From: Polytrichum commune
Lineage: Eukaryota; Streptophyta; Polytrichopsida; Polytrichales; Polytrichaceae
Length of the DNA stretch: 64,000 bases
Direction: 5' to 3'
Assembly (NCBI GenBank): GCA_950295325.1
Contig: OX485809.1
Coordinates: 14,074,001 to 14,138,000 of the forward strand
The notes beneath the pieces are model-generated. The model was not told where the DNA came from and searched no databases. It saw only the letters and a program-made list of their open reading frames with translations. The position numbers and the translations under genes were made by a program. Shown piece by piece: positions 10,868-22,998 of the stretch (its first letter is position 1; every line of letters begins with the position of its first letter).

Positions 10868-13356
10868 ATGTGGGTGTGTAACCTACATGCACAGTACATG
10901 GGAACACAGATTATTGGGCATGTTTTGATTAGCACGCAGTTGGGTTTTTGTGTAGGTCGGTTAGATATGTGCACTCTGTAGGACTGTTGGCCATGGATCA
11001 GGTCTGGTTTTGGCTATCAGCGTAGTAGCAGAGTAGGAGCGAGTGTCTGTAGCGCAGACACAGAGGAATGTACTGTGCAAGGCACACTGGTTGTGATTAC
11101 GATCCGGGAGACTACATAAAAATTTTGAGCCACGAATGAAATCATGGTTTTTGCGTATCTGCATGCACATTGTGAAATTTGGACAGGGGATGTTGCCGTT
11201 ATGTGGATGGTGGAGTTTGTGAATGGCATGAGGTTCTTGGGGTGGGCAGGTTTGTGTTGTGGGTTGCTATGTTGTTACGCATGCGTTCTGTTTGTATCCC
11301 CAAAGCACAGTCTGCATGACCCACGAGCCAAGTGCCCAAAAAGAAGAATCCATATACGCGGGGATGGAACTACGTGCCTGGACTGCCCACAAATCGCGAG
11401 GCAATCACACACACACACCCACGGGAAAATGAAATTGACATATAAAAACTATGGAAAGGCTCTACGGTGCAGTCCAAGCAGAAAACAGAACGCTGTGGAC
11501 TTGCGGGTGCGGGAACTGTCTCCGCGGGGGGGGGGGGTCCCTGGGAATGAATTATGCCAGGCAGCACTGTGGTGCGTGACCAGACGAGGCAAGAAATCAC
11601 CGCCAAACACCAAAGCAATGGAATGCAAACACCAACAACATTGAATGCAGCCACGGAAAAGCCTTAATGCAAACACCAACACGGAGACGGTGCAAAAACT
11701 GCAGTGCCAGGAGAGGGTGGAGAAATAATGTGCGTAAATAAATTTGAATTCCAATGTATGTTGCAGATAGAACACCGTAAACATGCATACTGCCTCAGCG
11801 GGTGCCAGAAGCTGCAGCACTGCAGCTGCGATACAGAGAAAACAATCTACATCTAGCTGCACCTGTGCATGGAGACTCTGGAATGCGTGGTCAACTTCGG
11901 CAAGCCTGGCCCTAATGGCGTCGAAGGGATTCACAGGTGAAACGGCGAATTGGCGTGGTGGGAGATTTTGGAGCCCCACATTGTCGTCCCGGACCATCAG
12001 CAACAGGGAGCGTCCGAGCACGTGAGTTTCCAGGGCAGCCTCGGAGTCGAAGCGGAGCATTAGCTGCCGAAGATTGCTGCAGTCCTCTTGCAATTCCCAC
12101 TTGCAATACATTTCGAGGAGGGGAAGAAGTTGCACGCACGTGCCACGGAGAGCATGGTGGGATGGAGGAATTGGCCCGCGGTGTCTCCGCCACACGAGCT
12201 GGCCTGTGGCAGCACACACATCAGAGAGAAGTCGGCCCAGACAGCACACCATCGAAGCAAAAACACCGGAACAGAGGATCCCACATTGAAAGACAGCAAA
12301 ATCCAAGGCGGAAGACGAAGTCAAACCTAATTTTGTTGCTCGAAACTCAGCCTCGTGCGCTGATGAGTGGGAGTAATATGCGTAACAAAAGAGCTTGTAG
12401 CCAAGCCAGTAATCCTCGGCCCTGCACAAACATTGGGAATGGTCAACATCACAAAAGGCAGAACACAACATGCCGACAAATTGCCCCCAACGCGGACTGC
12501 CCACGAAACATCCGGACCCACAAACACAACGCCCCATTGACAATCACTGGGGGAAGAGAGCGGGCAGGCGAAACACGACACAGTCACAGTTATGGGCGGG
12601 AGGACCCCAATATATACGGCGTCGCGTTCGTGAAGACGCCCCTGGCGATTGAATTCCGGCAGGCGGGCACCGCACGCACACTGCGCCCAGCACCGGTACA
12701 GCAGAAAACCCCCTGACAGGAGTAGCGATTGCGGAGCCATCTCCACCCACGACAGAAGCAGAGGGGGGGGGACAATTTTGTGAAAGTCCGTCGTTATCGC
12801 GGTCGGCCCTGCCGCACAATCTCACATGGGATTTCGGTGACAGAGGGGCAAACTCAAACGAAACGACCAGCATGGGGAGAGGTGGCGTTGCCGCTCGCAC
12901 GGAGGCTGGGAGGCGGAGCGGAACATAAAACCCGGCAGAAAACCCCACACAAGCATGGAAAACAGAGCATGGAACAACTAAAATCCATAGCTGCGTGTTG
13001 GCGAAGCCAATCGACCCTAAACAAAAACCAATGTGTTTGTCACCCAAAATTAAGGCTCCGGAGCTCGCTGTCGATCGCGATGTCTTCTTCCATCCTCGGC
13101 TGCAGATGTTCGGATTCTCAGCGACAGGCGCAAGGGTGTTGAAAAGTAGACAACCCTTGTGGATGGCGATGCCCCAGAGCTCTCGGAACGACGGGAGCTG
13201 CAGACCCCTCAGAACAACGCATCCGGACAGAAAATTTTGGATGAACTTGACCATGTCCGGCACAGACCCGCCCGGTGTGGCCCCCCGGCACAACACTGCC
13301 ACGCCGGCGTAGCAACCCACTAGTACCCGGTTTGTACTTTCCGGGTAGGCCTTCCC
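10868..13356. other. Right subterminal region of the Harbinger element
   Basis: GC-rich, with long unrelated open frames on both strands but no recognisable domain. It includes poly-G runs at 11526-11537 (12 G) and 12763-12771 (9 G). It presumably carries the transposase promoter and possible 5' exons. Confidence 0.5.
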
Positions 13357-13399
13357 AGTTGCCTGTCCCGCTCCAACACCCCCAGGTGCGGGCTGGCCC
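13357..13399 (-). repeat. Right terminal inverted repeat of the Harbinger element
   Basis: Read inward on the minus strand: GGGCCAGCCCGCACC, then GGGGG, CGGGAC and GGCAACT, matching the left end block by block. It is directly followed by TTA. Confidence 0.75.
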
Positions 13400-13402
13400 T
13401 TA

Positions 13403-14224
13403 GGCTATGAGCCAAATATCATTAGTAGAGTGTCTATCTATGGTGGGGTTTCTCAATAAACTAGACACATATTTAACTATGTGGGGATGTCCTTAGAAAG
13501 AAAATAAGAACACACTATGCTCAAAAGGAGGCATTCATTCAAACACCAATGACATATGCTGATCCTTAAAGATCCAGGTTATGTTTCATCTCTCTTGACA
13601 ATGACACTAACCTCATGCAATCAAAATATTTGATATCTCATCTTAGAACTAGCTTAGGCTCATGCACACAACCCAATTACGAGAGTTGGCTAACTTATGA
13701 GTTAGTGAAGTTTTAACTAAGTAAAATCATGGTCACGTCACCTAGTTAAGAGAATTAGCTCAACAATATGAGAATCACCGTACCAATATCCTAGCTACAA
13801 TATTTCCAGACGAGCCAAATTCATTCTTGTAAATTACCAAATCTAAATCTAAGCTCATGTAATTAACCAAGCCTTATCTATTTATCATTGAAGCGAAATA
13901 CAACATATAACCCATGCAAATTTTGAGTGAATAGCCGATTGTTAATAAAGAAGTTTGGTTGGTGATCAAACAATCTCAAATTTCTCCCCCTATCTAGCCC
14001 GACCATTCCTTCCACCGTTGATAGCAAAGATACCAAAACTCGAATTCAAGCTATGTACGTGATTGGTGCGTGCTTCCTTTGAATGTCCACTACACATGTC
14101 ATAGTATTGATGTGATGTGTTAAAGCTACAATCTAATATACAAAAGGGCCTTGTGCATTACTTGACTTCACAATGGAGGCACCACCCATGGGACGCTCAT
14201 GTCCTTTGTATAAAAGCTACGTTA
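13403..14224. other. AT-rich intergenic DNA, no gene seen
   Basis: Sharp drop in GC content at the transposon edge. No ORF, repeat or RNA gene could be supported. Confidence 0.55.
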
Positions 14225-14363
14225 AGGTAGGTATACCCAAAACCATCACCGAACCTAAAACCACCTTTATGTACCAAATGCGTACATTTGTTGCTTCCAC
14301 ATGCATGCACGTGGTACCTACTGGTGGTTTTAAGTTCAATGACGGTTTTGGGTATATCTACCT
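14225..14363. mobile_element. Small hairpin MITE-like element, 139 bp
   Basis: Two ~42-bp arms face each other with few mismatches. Both begin AGGTAG(G/A)TATACCCAAAACC and end TAAAACCACC. TA dinucleotides flank it at 14223-14224 and 14364-14365, which would suit a Tc1/mariner-type target site. Confidence 0.6.
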
Positions 14364-14482
14364 TATATAATAACTTCCTACACGTTGAAACGGTCCATCT
14401 TAGCCCTTTTTGGTGAGAGGGAATTATTGCATATGGTGGTACCTCTCATGGGCCATCCAAGACAAGAACTTGACCCTTATAA

Positions 14483-14938
14483 GGGTCACTTCACACATGA
14501 GCCATGAGCCCGTGACCATGAAATTGTGAGAACCCAAAAGAAGTGTTCAAAGGGCATCTTAGGACACTTGAACAATCATATAATGTGGTCAACCAAATGG
14601 TATTTCAATGAGTTTCTATTCATGCGGGGTCCTCACACATGATAAAATATAATAAATCAATGGTTGTGATGTTTTGGAGTGTCATGGTCTCTTGGTTTTG
14701 TGGTAGACCTACCTCCACGAGATGGTTTTTGAAAACAATTCAAGTGACCATGAAACATGATCCATTTGATGCCATGTAGGAATCCATGTAGACTTTACAT
14801 TCAACTTGCATTCACATACTCCATTGGTCTCTCAAGCGTAGTGTGAAGCAAACTTGGACCAGCTTCGTCTTTTCCATTAATGAGAATGCTTGAAATGTAA
14901 TGGTCACATGTCCACAATTTCTCTGTGTGAAGTGGCCC
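14483..14938. mobile_element. Tourist-like MITE family T, copy 1
   Basis: Inverted termini GGG(C/T)CACTTCACACA flanked by TAA at 14480-14482 and 14939-14941. It is 456 bp, with no ORF. The sequence flanking it matches 26835-26915, where the element is absent, confirming the insertion point. The family has three copies here; PIF/Harbinger affiliation is inferred from the 3-bp TSD. Confidence 0.82.
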
Positions 14939-15198
14939 TAAGTTTGTTGCCAATTCATCTCAAACAATTTTGACAATACTCCCTAATTCATGGTTTTATA
15001 AGTTAATGCTAATATCAAGTTTATCTTAAAAAACAACCTTTGGACTACATATTATTTAAGGGTGGAGACAACCACCTTATAAGTGGGTTGGTACATCATA
15101 ATAATGGGCAAGTTGTACCACTTCTCACATGGAACAACCCATCATTCAAGTGGTGTAACCGGAATAATGGGTGAGTGAACATACAAGGACATGTACCC

Positions 15199-15199
<1 letters not shown>

Positions 15200-15238
<39 letters not shown>

Positions 15239-15239
15239 A
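15200..15239 (+). repeat. (AT)n(GT)n microsatellite
   Basis: Compound AT then GT dinucleotide run. Confidence 0.85.
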
Positions 15240-16309
15240 CCAACAAGTACTACGTAGTTTCCACTATGTGTGTAGGTATTCTACAAAAACTCTATACTAT
15301 TGATGCCACCGATAAGTAAGGGTGGGTTACATTAGGGGCCAGGTCCATGAAACTCGGGGTCTTAAATACCTACTAGTAGACCTTACTTTTGGACTCAAGG
15401 TTGGATCCAAGCTCAAAGTTCAATATCTCAAACTAAAAGATATTTTTTCATGAGTGGAGTATGCTAAGATTTGACACATTAGAGTCACTTCATTTTCCGC
15501 ATACCTTGGACCCAAATACTAGTGTACAAATTTATCCAAACCAATGGGGTCGCTCGAGTTTGGAGTTTCTCAGGTCCCGGACCCCAATGTCAACCCACCT
15601 TCAACATTTAAGCTCACACATGCGCATAGGGGGTGCACTTCCAAGATTATGTATGTTGGGTATTGGATGCAAAAGAGGGATGGAAGAACTCAAAGAGTCA
15701 CACAATGCACGTTTTGGGTGGTGGGTATGGGTGTTTTTTAAGCGACAACCCTGCAAAAATCTTTCGGTAAGTCCCAAGTCAATGTTGTGGTAGTGGCAAG
15801 ATTTGGGGGGGGGGGGGAGGTTGGGTGAAATTGTAGGAGTGAAAGTGTATCAAACTCCCAAAAGATTCAAAATCTTGAAAAATGCCTTCATTACTTCTAG
15901 TCCTACTTTCAAAAATTTCATTTTCTTAAGATAGATATACAATTATGGATATGAATGCTCCAAAAATTTACAATTGAGATACCCATCCTATCAATGGACT
16001 TAAAATCCAATATTATATGATTGAAGGCTCCTTAGAATGTAGGCCAAAAAAAATACCCCCCCCCCTAAAATATGTCAGTTATCACATGTGTGTACAACAA
16101 TTTACACTTGGTGCGACCCCCGTGCGCATGTGGCATGATTTATGATCTTACAATGTTGCCTAACCAGTGCTAGCCTATAAGGTCAACATGTCATAAGTTA
16201 ATAAAGTAGGTAACTACTAATAGCTTTGGCTCTTCGTTAACAAATGCCTTGGCATGATTGTGCCTATATGGTAGAGGAGCCCAAATTTGTTACTTGTCTA
16301 GTCAAACAC
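15240..16309. other. Intergenic DNA with two homopolymer tracts
   Basis: Holds a 13-G run (15805-15817) and a 10-C run (16056-16065) facing each other about 240 bp apart; this could be a poly-G-ended element, but no target duplication was found. No gene seen. Confidence 0.45.
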
Positions 16310-16580
16310 CTAAGTATATGTTTTGAGTGGTATTTGTTAGGTGTGGATCCAAGAACAACACCTAACATACACATTTTTAAAAGAGATTGGACTACGTACT
16401 CAAAATGTGTTAACCATTTTAAGTCAACATTATTGGGGGAAATGAACACAATAATCTTCATTTTAATATTGAATACGGGGTTTATATGGGCTCCAAAAAC
16501 AATGAGGACAGTGATTATGGCCTCGATTTGGATTTGCTAATCATCTTTTCACTAATCGCGTGATTCTTATCCTAGGAGAA
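16310..16580 (+). repeat. Dispersed repeat family R3, copy b
   Basis: Shares 'aaaagagattggactacgta' with copy a, and 'tatggcctcgatttggattt' and 'gctaatcat' with copies c, d and f. Confidence 0.55.
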
Positions 16581-16932
16581 GTGGGCAAGTCTTAAAAAAA
16601 GGTAACCATTCAAAACCCATCCATCTTATATGAATGATGTCAAATGTCTTATTCACATACATGCCTAAAATTATAATTTAGATGTAGGAATAAACATAGC
16701 ATATACATGATTGGTGCAGTGAACGGGGAGACATTTGAGCCAACTCGGTCGATATTCTTATTTCTTTATTATTGATTGGTTATTCAATGAAGTTATTCGG
16801 TTTCCTTTTTTCTTTTTTCCTTTTTAATTACTTAGAACATTACCTTTATTTCCAAAATATGGTTCAATTTATTTCCTAGAGTTTTGAATTTGGACCAATA
16901 ATTTGAGAAAACGAATTGCTTGATATATAATT

Positions 16933-17305
16933 ACACTAATTATTGTATTTAGTGCCACCAATTTTATATGTCTTGCTCGGTACTAATTGTAAACTGCCCA
17001 TGTAGTGTTAGCAACACTAAATGTAAACCTAATATTATTTGTCTTTCCTTTTAAAACAATTTGGGCATTCTAGACTTACAATGTTACAATTCTTGCCACT
17101 TACAAAGTGATTTTTCATTTAAAATTCAGTCATCCATGACAATATTTCATCAAATAAATGTTAGAATGCAGAATATACCCAAAATGGACGAAGTAAAAAT
17201 AGATTGGAATGACAATATATTGTAAACTTATTCATAAGAAGTGTCATTAGAAAATTATTGGAGTGATATAAACTGCCATTTGACACTAAAGATAATATTT
17301 AGTGT
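16933..17305 (+). mobile_element. MITE family M, copy 1
   Basis: Ends in near-palindromic termini built on ACACTAAATAT / ATATTTAGTGT. Internal blocks 'tcatccatgacaatatttca' and 'ttcataagaagtgtca' are shared with the other copies. About 370 bp, no ORF. The target duplication is unclear. Confidence 0.65.
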
Positions 17306-18574
17306 AGGAGCAGGTTCTCTCCATCCGTTGCATTGGTGGGGGGAATATTCAATAATTAGCTACACCGTGTGTATTTTTGACAAATTTTTGCAACTTTATG
17401 ACATTTGACATGCAAAAACTTGCACACAAAAAATTGCACGTCAAAGTGACACACACACAACTTAGAATTTGACATGTAGTGTGACTCGTGGGGAAAAAGT
17501 TACATGTCAATTGACACGTTAGAAATTGAAATGACATCTACTACTAGGGATGCAACATCGAGGTGACTTTTAAAGGAAAAAATGTAGATGTCAAATTGGC
17601 ATTTACATTCTAAACTCCGTAGTATCACACCTGTGACAACCAAAGTGCACGCGATATTACAGAGCTTTGTAGTGTTAACATGGATGCGTGATACAATGAA
17701 ATTAGTGTAGCATGTGACACTATGGAGTAACACAAAGTGCAACACATTAAATGGTGTGATGTGATCCACTCCACTTGACCTTCCCGGGCGATGTGGCATA
17801 TGCATGCACCGACATTCAACAAGTGGCATGAGAAGAAGACGAAAAAGAAGAAGAAGAAAAAGAAGGCGGCACTCCACATATTGACACATGGCACAATACA
17901 AGGGTGTGGGTTGACTTCTTTGGTGGTTTGCATTAATGACAAAATTCGTGATATAAGGGAGAGAAAGGTGACAATAAAGAGTGAGATTTGAACTACGAAC
18001 ATACGTTCCCTAGAATTTTGGGATATTAGAGAGTGAGTGGCATTATGGAGGTTGATAATACGGAGTTTTAGGGTGCTCTTGTTTTTGAAATCATCATGTG
18101 ACACTTTGGATTTAAAGTTGAACGTCAAATGTTAATTTGTCAAACATACACACACACACAGGCCCCGCACTCTAGTTAATAATAAGTGGGAATGTAGGAT
18201 AGCAGAACTTAAGTTAACCAGTTGTGAGGACGGAAACCTTTGGTTGTCCTCTGACCTGGCTAGGCTACAATCGACTCTTAATCCATGTGGCTGCCACCTC
18301 ATCCCCTGCGCCTCTCCACGTGGCGCCCCCAGAGCTGGCACGTCAGGCTGAGTCAATGCCACGTGGACGGCCAGGTTTTCATCGCCATCCTCCATAGATT
18401 CTGTTTCCTAACCAGGACAAGGTACACACTGGTACATCTCCAGGAGTAGAGGCACCTATTCCCGATCAGCATCCCCATCGGCAATCTCTTGGGTACCGGA
18501 ATCTCAATCATGCTCGGTCTCAATTTCGATTGGTCCAGAACCAATAATGCCATGACACATGTCTTGGTTTACGA
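17306..18574. other. Intergenic DNA with a GAA-rich tract and a GC-richer patch
   Basis: A purine run of AGA/GAA units lies at about 17830-17865. The patch at 18230-18380 holds two CCACGTGG-type G-box cores (18318 and 18358 areas) but no adjacent gene could be found. No coding exon is supported. Confidence 0.4.
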
Positions 18575-19082
18575 GCAGTTTAAATGAGCAGTTATGATAG
18601 CTCTAGACATTGGTAATATGTTCGGGTCACCTTTTGGTTTCAAATATCCATAGTAATTTCAATTTAAGGAATAAAATTACCGAACAATTTGCAGTCCTTG
18701 TGATTTCTATCATCCTGCATGGGAAAATTTTGCACCGCATTATACTTCTTCATATTTGGGGCATAATCTCTTAAGTGATCGATTATGGGTGCCTCTTCTC
18801 GACATGGAGTAGTACCACAACTCTTTTGGAGGTAGAAACCCATATTGTATAGGTATTTTGTCATTCAAGTAGAGGCAACTATAACCGATCAGTTAAGAGA
18901 TTATGCACCAAATTTGGAGAAGTTTGAGGGGGTGCAAATTTTTCCCATGTAAGAAGATAGAAATCAGGAGGACTACAATTTTTTGGGTAAGTTGATTCCT
19001 TATATTGAAATTACTGTGAATTTTTGAAGCCAAAAGTTGGCCCAGACACATTACCAATGTCTAGAGTTTGCCATAACCACTC
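18575..19082. repeat. Large imperfect inverted repeat (foldback), ~220-bp arms
   Basis: The reverse complement of about 18575-18805 aligns with 18870-19082 at roughly three-quarters identity; shared blocks include 'taagagattatg', 'gaaattact' and 'attaccaatgtctagag'. A ~65-bp loop separates the arms. A single arm recurs at about 54590-54690. Confidence 0.65.
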
Positions 19083-19183
19083 AATTTTAGTTGAATTCCT
19101 CCTTATTTTAGCACTCAAAACCGGGGAATGTGACATGACATTATTGATTCCCTAGTGATACCATAATCAAAGTTGGAGACTCA

Positions 19184-19304
19184 GGGTTAGTTTCCATGGA
19201 GGCCGCTCGCCCACTAGATTCTAGTGGAAATGTAGATTCCACTTGGTGGCAACTACATTTACACTAGAATCTAGTGAGCGAGCAGCCTACATGGACACTA
19301 ACCC
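19184..19304. mobile_element. Hairpin MITE family H, copy 1 (121 bp)
   Basis: Arms of ~50 bp beginning GGGTTAGTNTCCATG and containing CACTAGATTCTAGTG face each other around a short loop. TTA follows the right end at 19305-19307; TCA (an altered TTA) precedes the left. A second, more diverged copy lies at 54786-54906, where the left flank is TTA. Confidence 0.6.
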
Positions 19305-19622
19305 TTAGAAACCATGAAATGTGGAATCTTATTTTAACCACCCGCAATTTTTTACTAAAAATAGTCCGAACCTGATTGAAATTATGGCACCCTACATATT
19401 GTTGATGGGGTCTTGATCGGAAATGGATGCCCCTACTCAATATCTCATTTTATTGCCTTTGTCCCATTAGGAGACTTTTGACCCTAGACAATGATGCTTA
19501 AGAGTAAACGTAGTTGGTAGATGAGAAAAATATCATTGGATGGACATTTTGCCGAGTTGCTATAAACTATATATATGATAATGATTTATTCAGCTATATA
19601 TTTAAGAAGGCTTAAAATAACT

Positions 19623-19999
19623 ACAGTAAATATGATATTTAGTGTCACCAATTTTGTTTGTCTTACTCAATACTAATTATAAACTGTGGTGTAGTGACAC
19701 CAACACTAAATGTTAACCCAACTTTATTCGTCATTCCTTGTAGATTTTTTTTGGGGGGATTATAGATTTACATTGTTGCAATTACTGTCGCTTACCAAGT
19801 GACTTTCATCCAAATTTCAATCATCCATGACAATATTTCATCACAAGTTGATGACAAGAGAAGGTAGGGTTTTGGCCAATGGATGAACTCATCCATCATC
19901 CATGACAATACTTCGTTCACTTGTTCATAAGAAGTGTCACCCGAAAAGTTACCAAGGCAACATTAAATACCCTATGACACTAAATATCATATTTAGTGT
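19623..19999 (+). mobile_element. MITE family M, copy 2
   Basis: Best-preserved copy: termini ACAGTAAATATGATATTTAG and its mirror ending at 19999. The interior shares the 'tcatccatgacaata' block and 'ggttttggccaatggatga' with copy 3. Confidence 0.7.
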
Positions 20000-20236
20000 A
20001 GCAGCTAGCTGATTATCGCCATTCATTGCTGACAATTTCAACCTATACTACCTTTACGAGAGATAAAAAGACCCATCATGATACATAGAAGGAAAGAATA
20101 ATAAGGAGAAACTCAATGAAGATAGGACCTTGACTTCCCGAGGTCCTAATTTGGATTGTAAAGTATATTCCAAGCCTGATCTTCAAACTCATATTCGAGA
20201 GCTGATCATGTCAAACATGGATTTTGTGATTAGTAA

Positions 20237-20735
20237 GGGCCACTTCACACACAAGCCAAGAGCCGTGACCATGAGATTGTGAGAGCCCAAAAGAAAGTGT
20301 CCAAAGGCCGTCCCAACACACCTCCAATATCATGTGGTGTGGTCATGGACCCTCAAGTGTATTGTGAAGCCATATGTGACTGGGCCCTCAACCAAATGCC
20401 ATTTTAATGAATTTCTATTCATGCGGGCCCTCGCGCATGATAAAATATAATAAATCAACGGTTGTGAGCGTTCGGAGTGCCATGGTCTCCCGGTTTTGTG
20501 TTAGGCCTACCTCCAAGAATGGTTTTTGAAAATAATCCAAGTGACCATGAAACATGATTCATTCAATGCCATGTAGGAATCCATGTAGACTTTACATCCA
20601 TCTCACATTTACATACTCCGTTGGTCCCTCGAGCATACTGTGAAGCGAACTTGGACCGGGTCCGCCTTTTCCCACCAATGAGAGCGCTTGAAGTGTAATG
20701 GTCATGGGCTCTCAGTCTCGTGTGTGAAGTCGCCC
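20237..20735. mobile_element. Tourist-like MITE family T, copy 2
   Basis: 499 bp with termini GGGCCACTTCACACACAAGC and a mirror ending in CGCCC, flanked by TAA on both sides (20234-20236, 20736-20738). Confidence 0.85.
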
Positions 20736-20738
20736 TAA

Positions 20739-21151
20739 GGTAGATGCATGTTATTTGAATACTTTTCTCTCTGCACTCACTTCTTGTAGGATTTGGATCA
20801 TGTAGTTAGTGTGAGATGAATAGCATATCCAAATTGTGCCTGTAGTTGTTTCATAATTTATGGAGCTCTTAGGAATATCCCATTTACTATCAAAGTGAAG
20901 ATTCCCGTGTTCATTAAATGGTCATATCACTCAACTATTGAGCCCTAAAATGGCTAGCATATTGCGAGCATGTAGTCCAATCCTTTCTAAACACATGTCT
21001 TTTTAGTGTCTGGATTCTTAAGTCCATATCTAACCACATGCCACTCAATTGTGGGTGTCCATATTACTATTGTACTGGAAGTAGGCCCGTCTATCTTATA
21101 AAAATTGAATCATGTATAAACAAATGTAATTGACATCTCAACAACTGGCTA
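20739..21151. other. AT-rich intergenic DNA, no gene seen
   Basis: No ORF or repeat recognised. Confidence 0.5.
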
Positions 21152-21379
21152 GGGATTTGTGGTGTCTACGTAAACTCATCCACTGTGATGGTGAAAACGT
21201 AGTGAATAATATCATTACATGTTCCTTAGACAATTTGACTCCAAAAATAAAGGCAGAGACCCTGAATTAGTCTAACGGAGTCAAGGTGGAATGAATCAAC
21301 CCTCAACCTTGCAAGAAACTTATTTTACTGGAGACCCTTCATCCACAATGGACGAGTTTATGTAGACACCATGAATCCC
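21152..21379. repeat. Inverted-repeat element family V, short copy
   Basis: Arms of about 35-40 bp: GGGATTTGTGGTGTCTACGT on the left and GGGATTCATGGTGTCTACAT read inward from the right. A longer copy with the same ends lies at about 57562-58253. Confidence 0.5.
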
Positions 21380-22629
21380 AAGCCCCTCCCACTTGCTGTC
21401 TTGGAGGATGGGGATGATATTCTCTCTCTCTACAAATATTTCATTTGTATATTGTAAATCCTTTGATTGAGTAAATAAGTTGATATTAGGGTGCAAATAC
21501 ATTCAAGTATGTGAAGGAATTCAATGTACATTTTAAAGCAATTGATACATGATGGGTGCGATCATAGTGAAGTGGATAACTCTTGGTCCCTCCATAAGTT
21601 TAGCTGAAAGTGGTTCAAAGTTGTGGATTAACTTTCAATAAAAATTAAACAAAAATATAAACATTTTTTTTACAAAGCCAATCAATCAATGTTGATTTTT
21701 TAAAAAATCTACATATTTTAGAAGACGGTGCAAGGTGTGCAAATGATGATATTGAACAAGTTATGGTGATAAAATCACATTAAATTGAGAGATTCTCTAC
21801 CAAAAAAATTGATGATGACCTCAAGTTTATAGGAATTCAAGAAATATGAGAAAATACAAAATTTTAAATATCGAGGGTCTAGAAATTCAAGTCCAAAACC
21901 TAATCAAGCAATTTTTTTAACATTACTTTTAATGATAAGTTTTAAGCCAATGTTATATTTAGTCACCAATTTTACACATGATGAGCACATGGTTGTAGCT
22001 ATCGTGTCTTTCCAACTATGCTATACATTATTTTTGAGTTTTGAGAAAAACTCAATCTCATTAATTTATACTTTGCTATGAATTATTTTCGGGTATATGT
22101 AATAAAGATCTTAGTGTAAATGGATTTTTATTTTTATTTTTAACACTTTCAATATGTTAAATATGACTTTCAATGATGTAATGTTGAAGTGACTTGCAAT
22201 AAAGTTTGTGTTAGCCTAAACAACACTTGAACATTGAGAGTCTTTCATCTTAAGTCATCCCATCACTCAAAAACCACCCTTTGACCTTTAGATACCACAT
22301 GAAAGAGTTTTGTCTCAATCGGTTTGCGGCCCAATCCACTTCAACCTCGGCTCTTTATGGAAGTTATGGTGCCTTGGTAAGTTCATTGTATTTGCCTCTT
22401 GCAATGGAAATCTATTTGTTTCTAGATACAAGATGGTGTAACCGTGAGAGGCTCTGTATCTATCACATGTCGTATTTCATTTCAAGTGAGGTGATAGTGG
22501 ATAATAAATGAATAAAGAATATTCGCAAGTTATCATATATGTTAATTCATTACTCAATGTACATAAAGTGAAACAAGATGTTTTCTAATTTAACATTATA
22601 AAAATTTGATTTTGAATTAGGTTGGGATT
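21380..22629. other. AT-rich intergenic DNA, no gene seen
   Basis: No supported ORF. A fragment near 21940-21985 ('atatttagtcaccaatttta') resembles one end of MITE family M. Confidence 0.45.
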
Positions 22630-22998
22630 ATAAAAAGATGATATTTAGTGTCATATGATGTTATATGTCACTACAGTAACTTTTCGAATGACATTTCATA
22701 TAAGTGAACAATTATTGTCATGGATGATGGATGAGTTCATCCATTGGCCAAAACCCTACCTTCCCTTATCAGCAATCTGTGATGAAATATTGTCGTAAAT
22801 GATTGAAATTTGGATCAAAGATCACTTGATAAGTGACAGTAATTGCAACACTGTAAATCTATAATCCCCCAAAAAATTTGCAAGGAATGGCACATAATGT
22901 TGGGTTAACATTTAGTATTGGTGACTCTACACCACGGATTACTATTAGTATTGAGCAAGACAATTAGAATTGGTGACACTAAATATCATATTTAGTGT
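22630..22998 (-). mobile_element. MITE family M, copy 3 (inverted)
   Basis: Reverse-oriented relative of copies 1 and 2. It ends in ACACTAAATATCATATTTAG at 22978-22998 and shares the internal 'ccattggccaaaaccctacc' with copy 2. Confidence 0.68.

Larger units (their letters stand above)
6096..13399. mobile_element. PIF/Harbinger DNA transposon, 7.3 kb, apparently complete
   Basis: The element is flanked by TTA at 6093-6095 and 13400-13402, the 3-bp target duplication usual for PIF/Harbinger. The termini are imperfect inverted repeats. The left reads an 18-G run, then CGCACC, GGGGGG, CGGGAC and GGCAACT (to 6152). The right, read inward on the minus strand, is GGGCCAGCCCGCACC, GGGGG, CGGGAC and GGCAACT (13399-13357). 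Inside are the two genes expected of the superfamily: a Myb/trihelix DNA-binding protein (8040-9224, +) and a DDE transposase (9167-10645, -). Both read as intact, so the copy may be autonomous. GC content is far above that of the AT-rich flanks, suggesting a recent arrival or a distinct compositional origin. The arms outside the genes are unusually long (about 1.9 and 2.7 kb). Confidence 0.88.

Noticed and set aside
11449-13320. Long open frames (258-364 codons) on the minus strand and a 259-codon frame on the plus strand
   Set aside because: Same GC-rich arm effect; Cys/Leu- or Arg/Pro-rich translations without recognisable motifs. A 5' exon of the transposase there remains possible but cannot be placed.
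15805-16065. Facing 13-G and 10-C runs as another poly-G-ended element
   Set aside because: The flanking bases do not match and no shared arm sequence was found beyond the homopolymers.
18230-18560. GC-richer patch with two G-box cores, examined as a promoter or exon
   Set aside because: No gene starts nearby and the open frames show no domain or splice-bounded exon.
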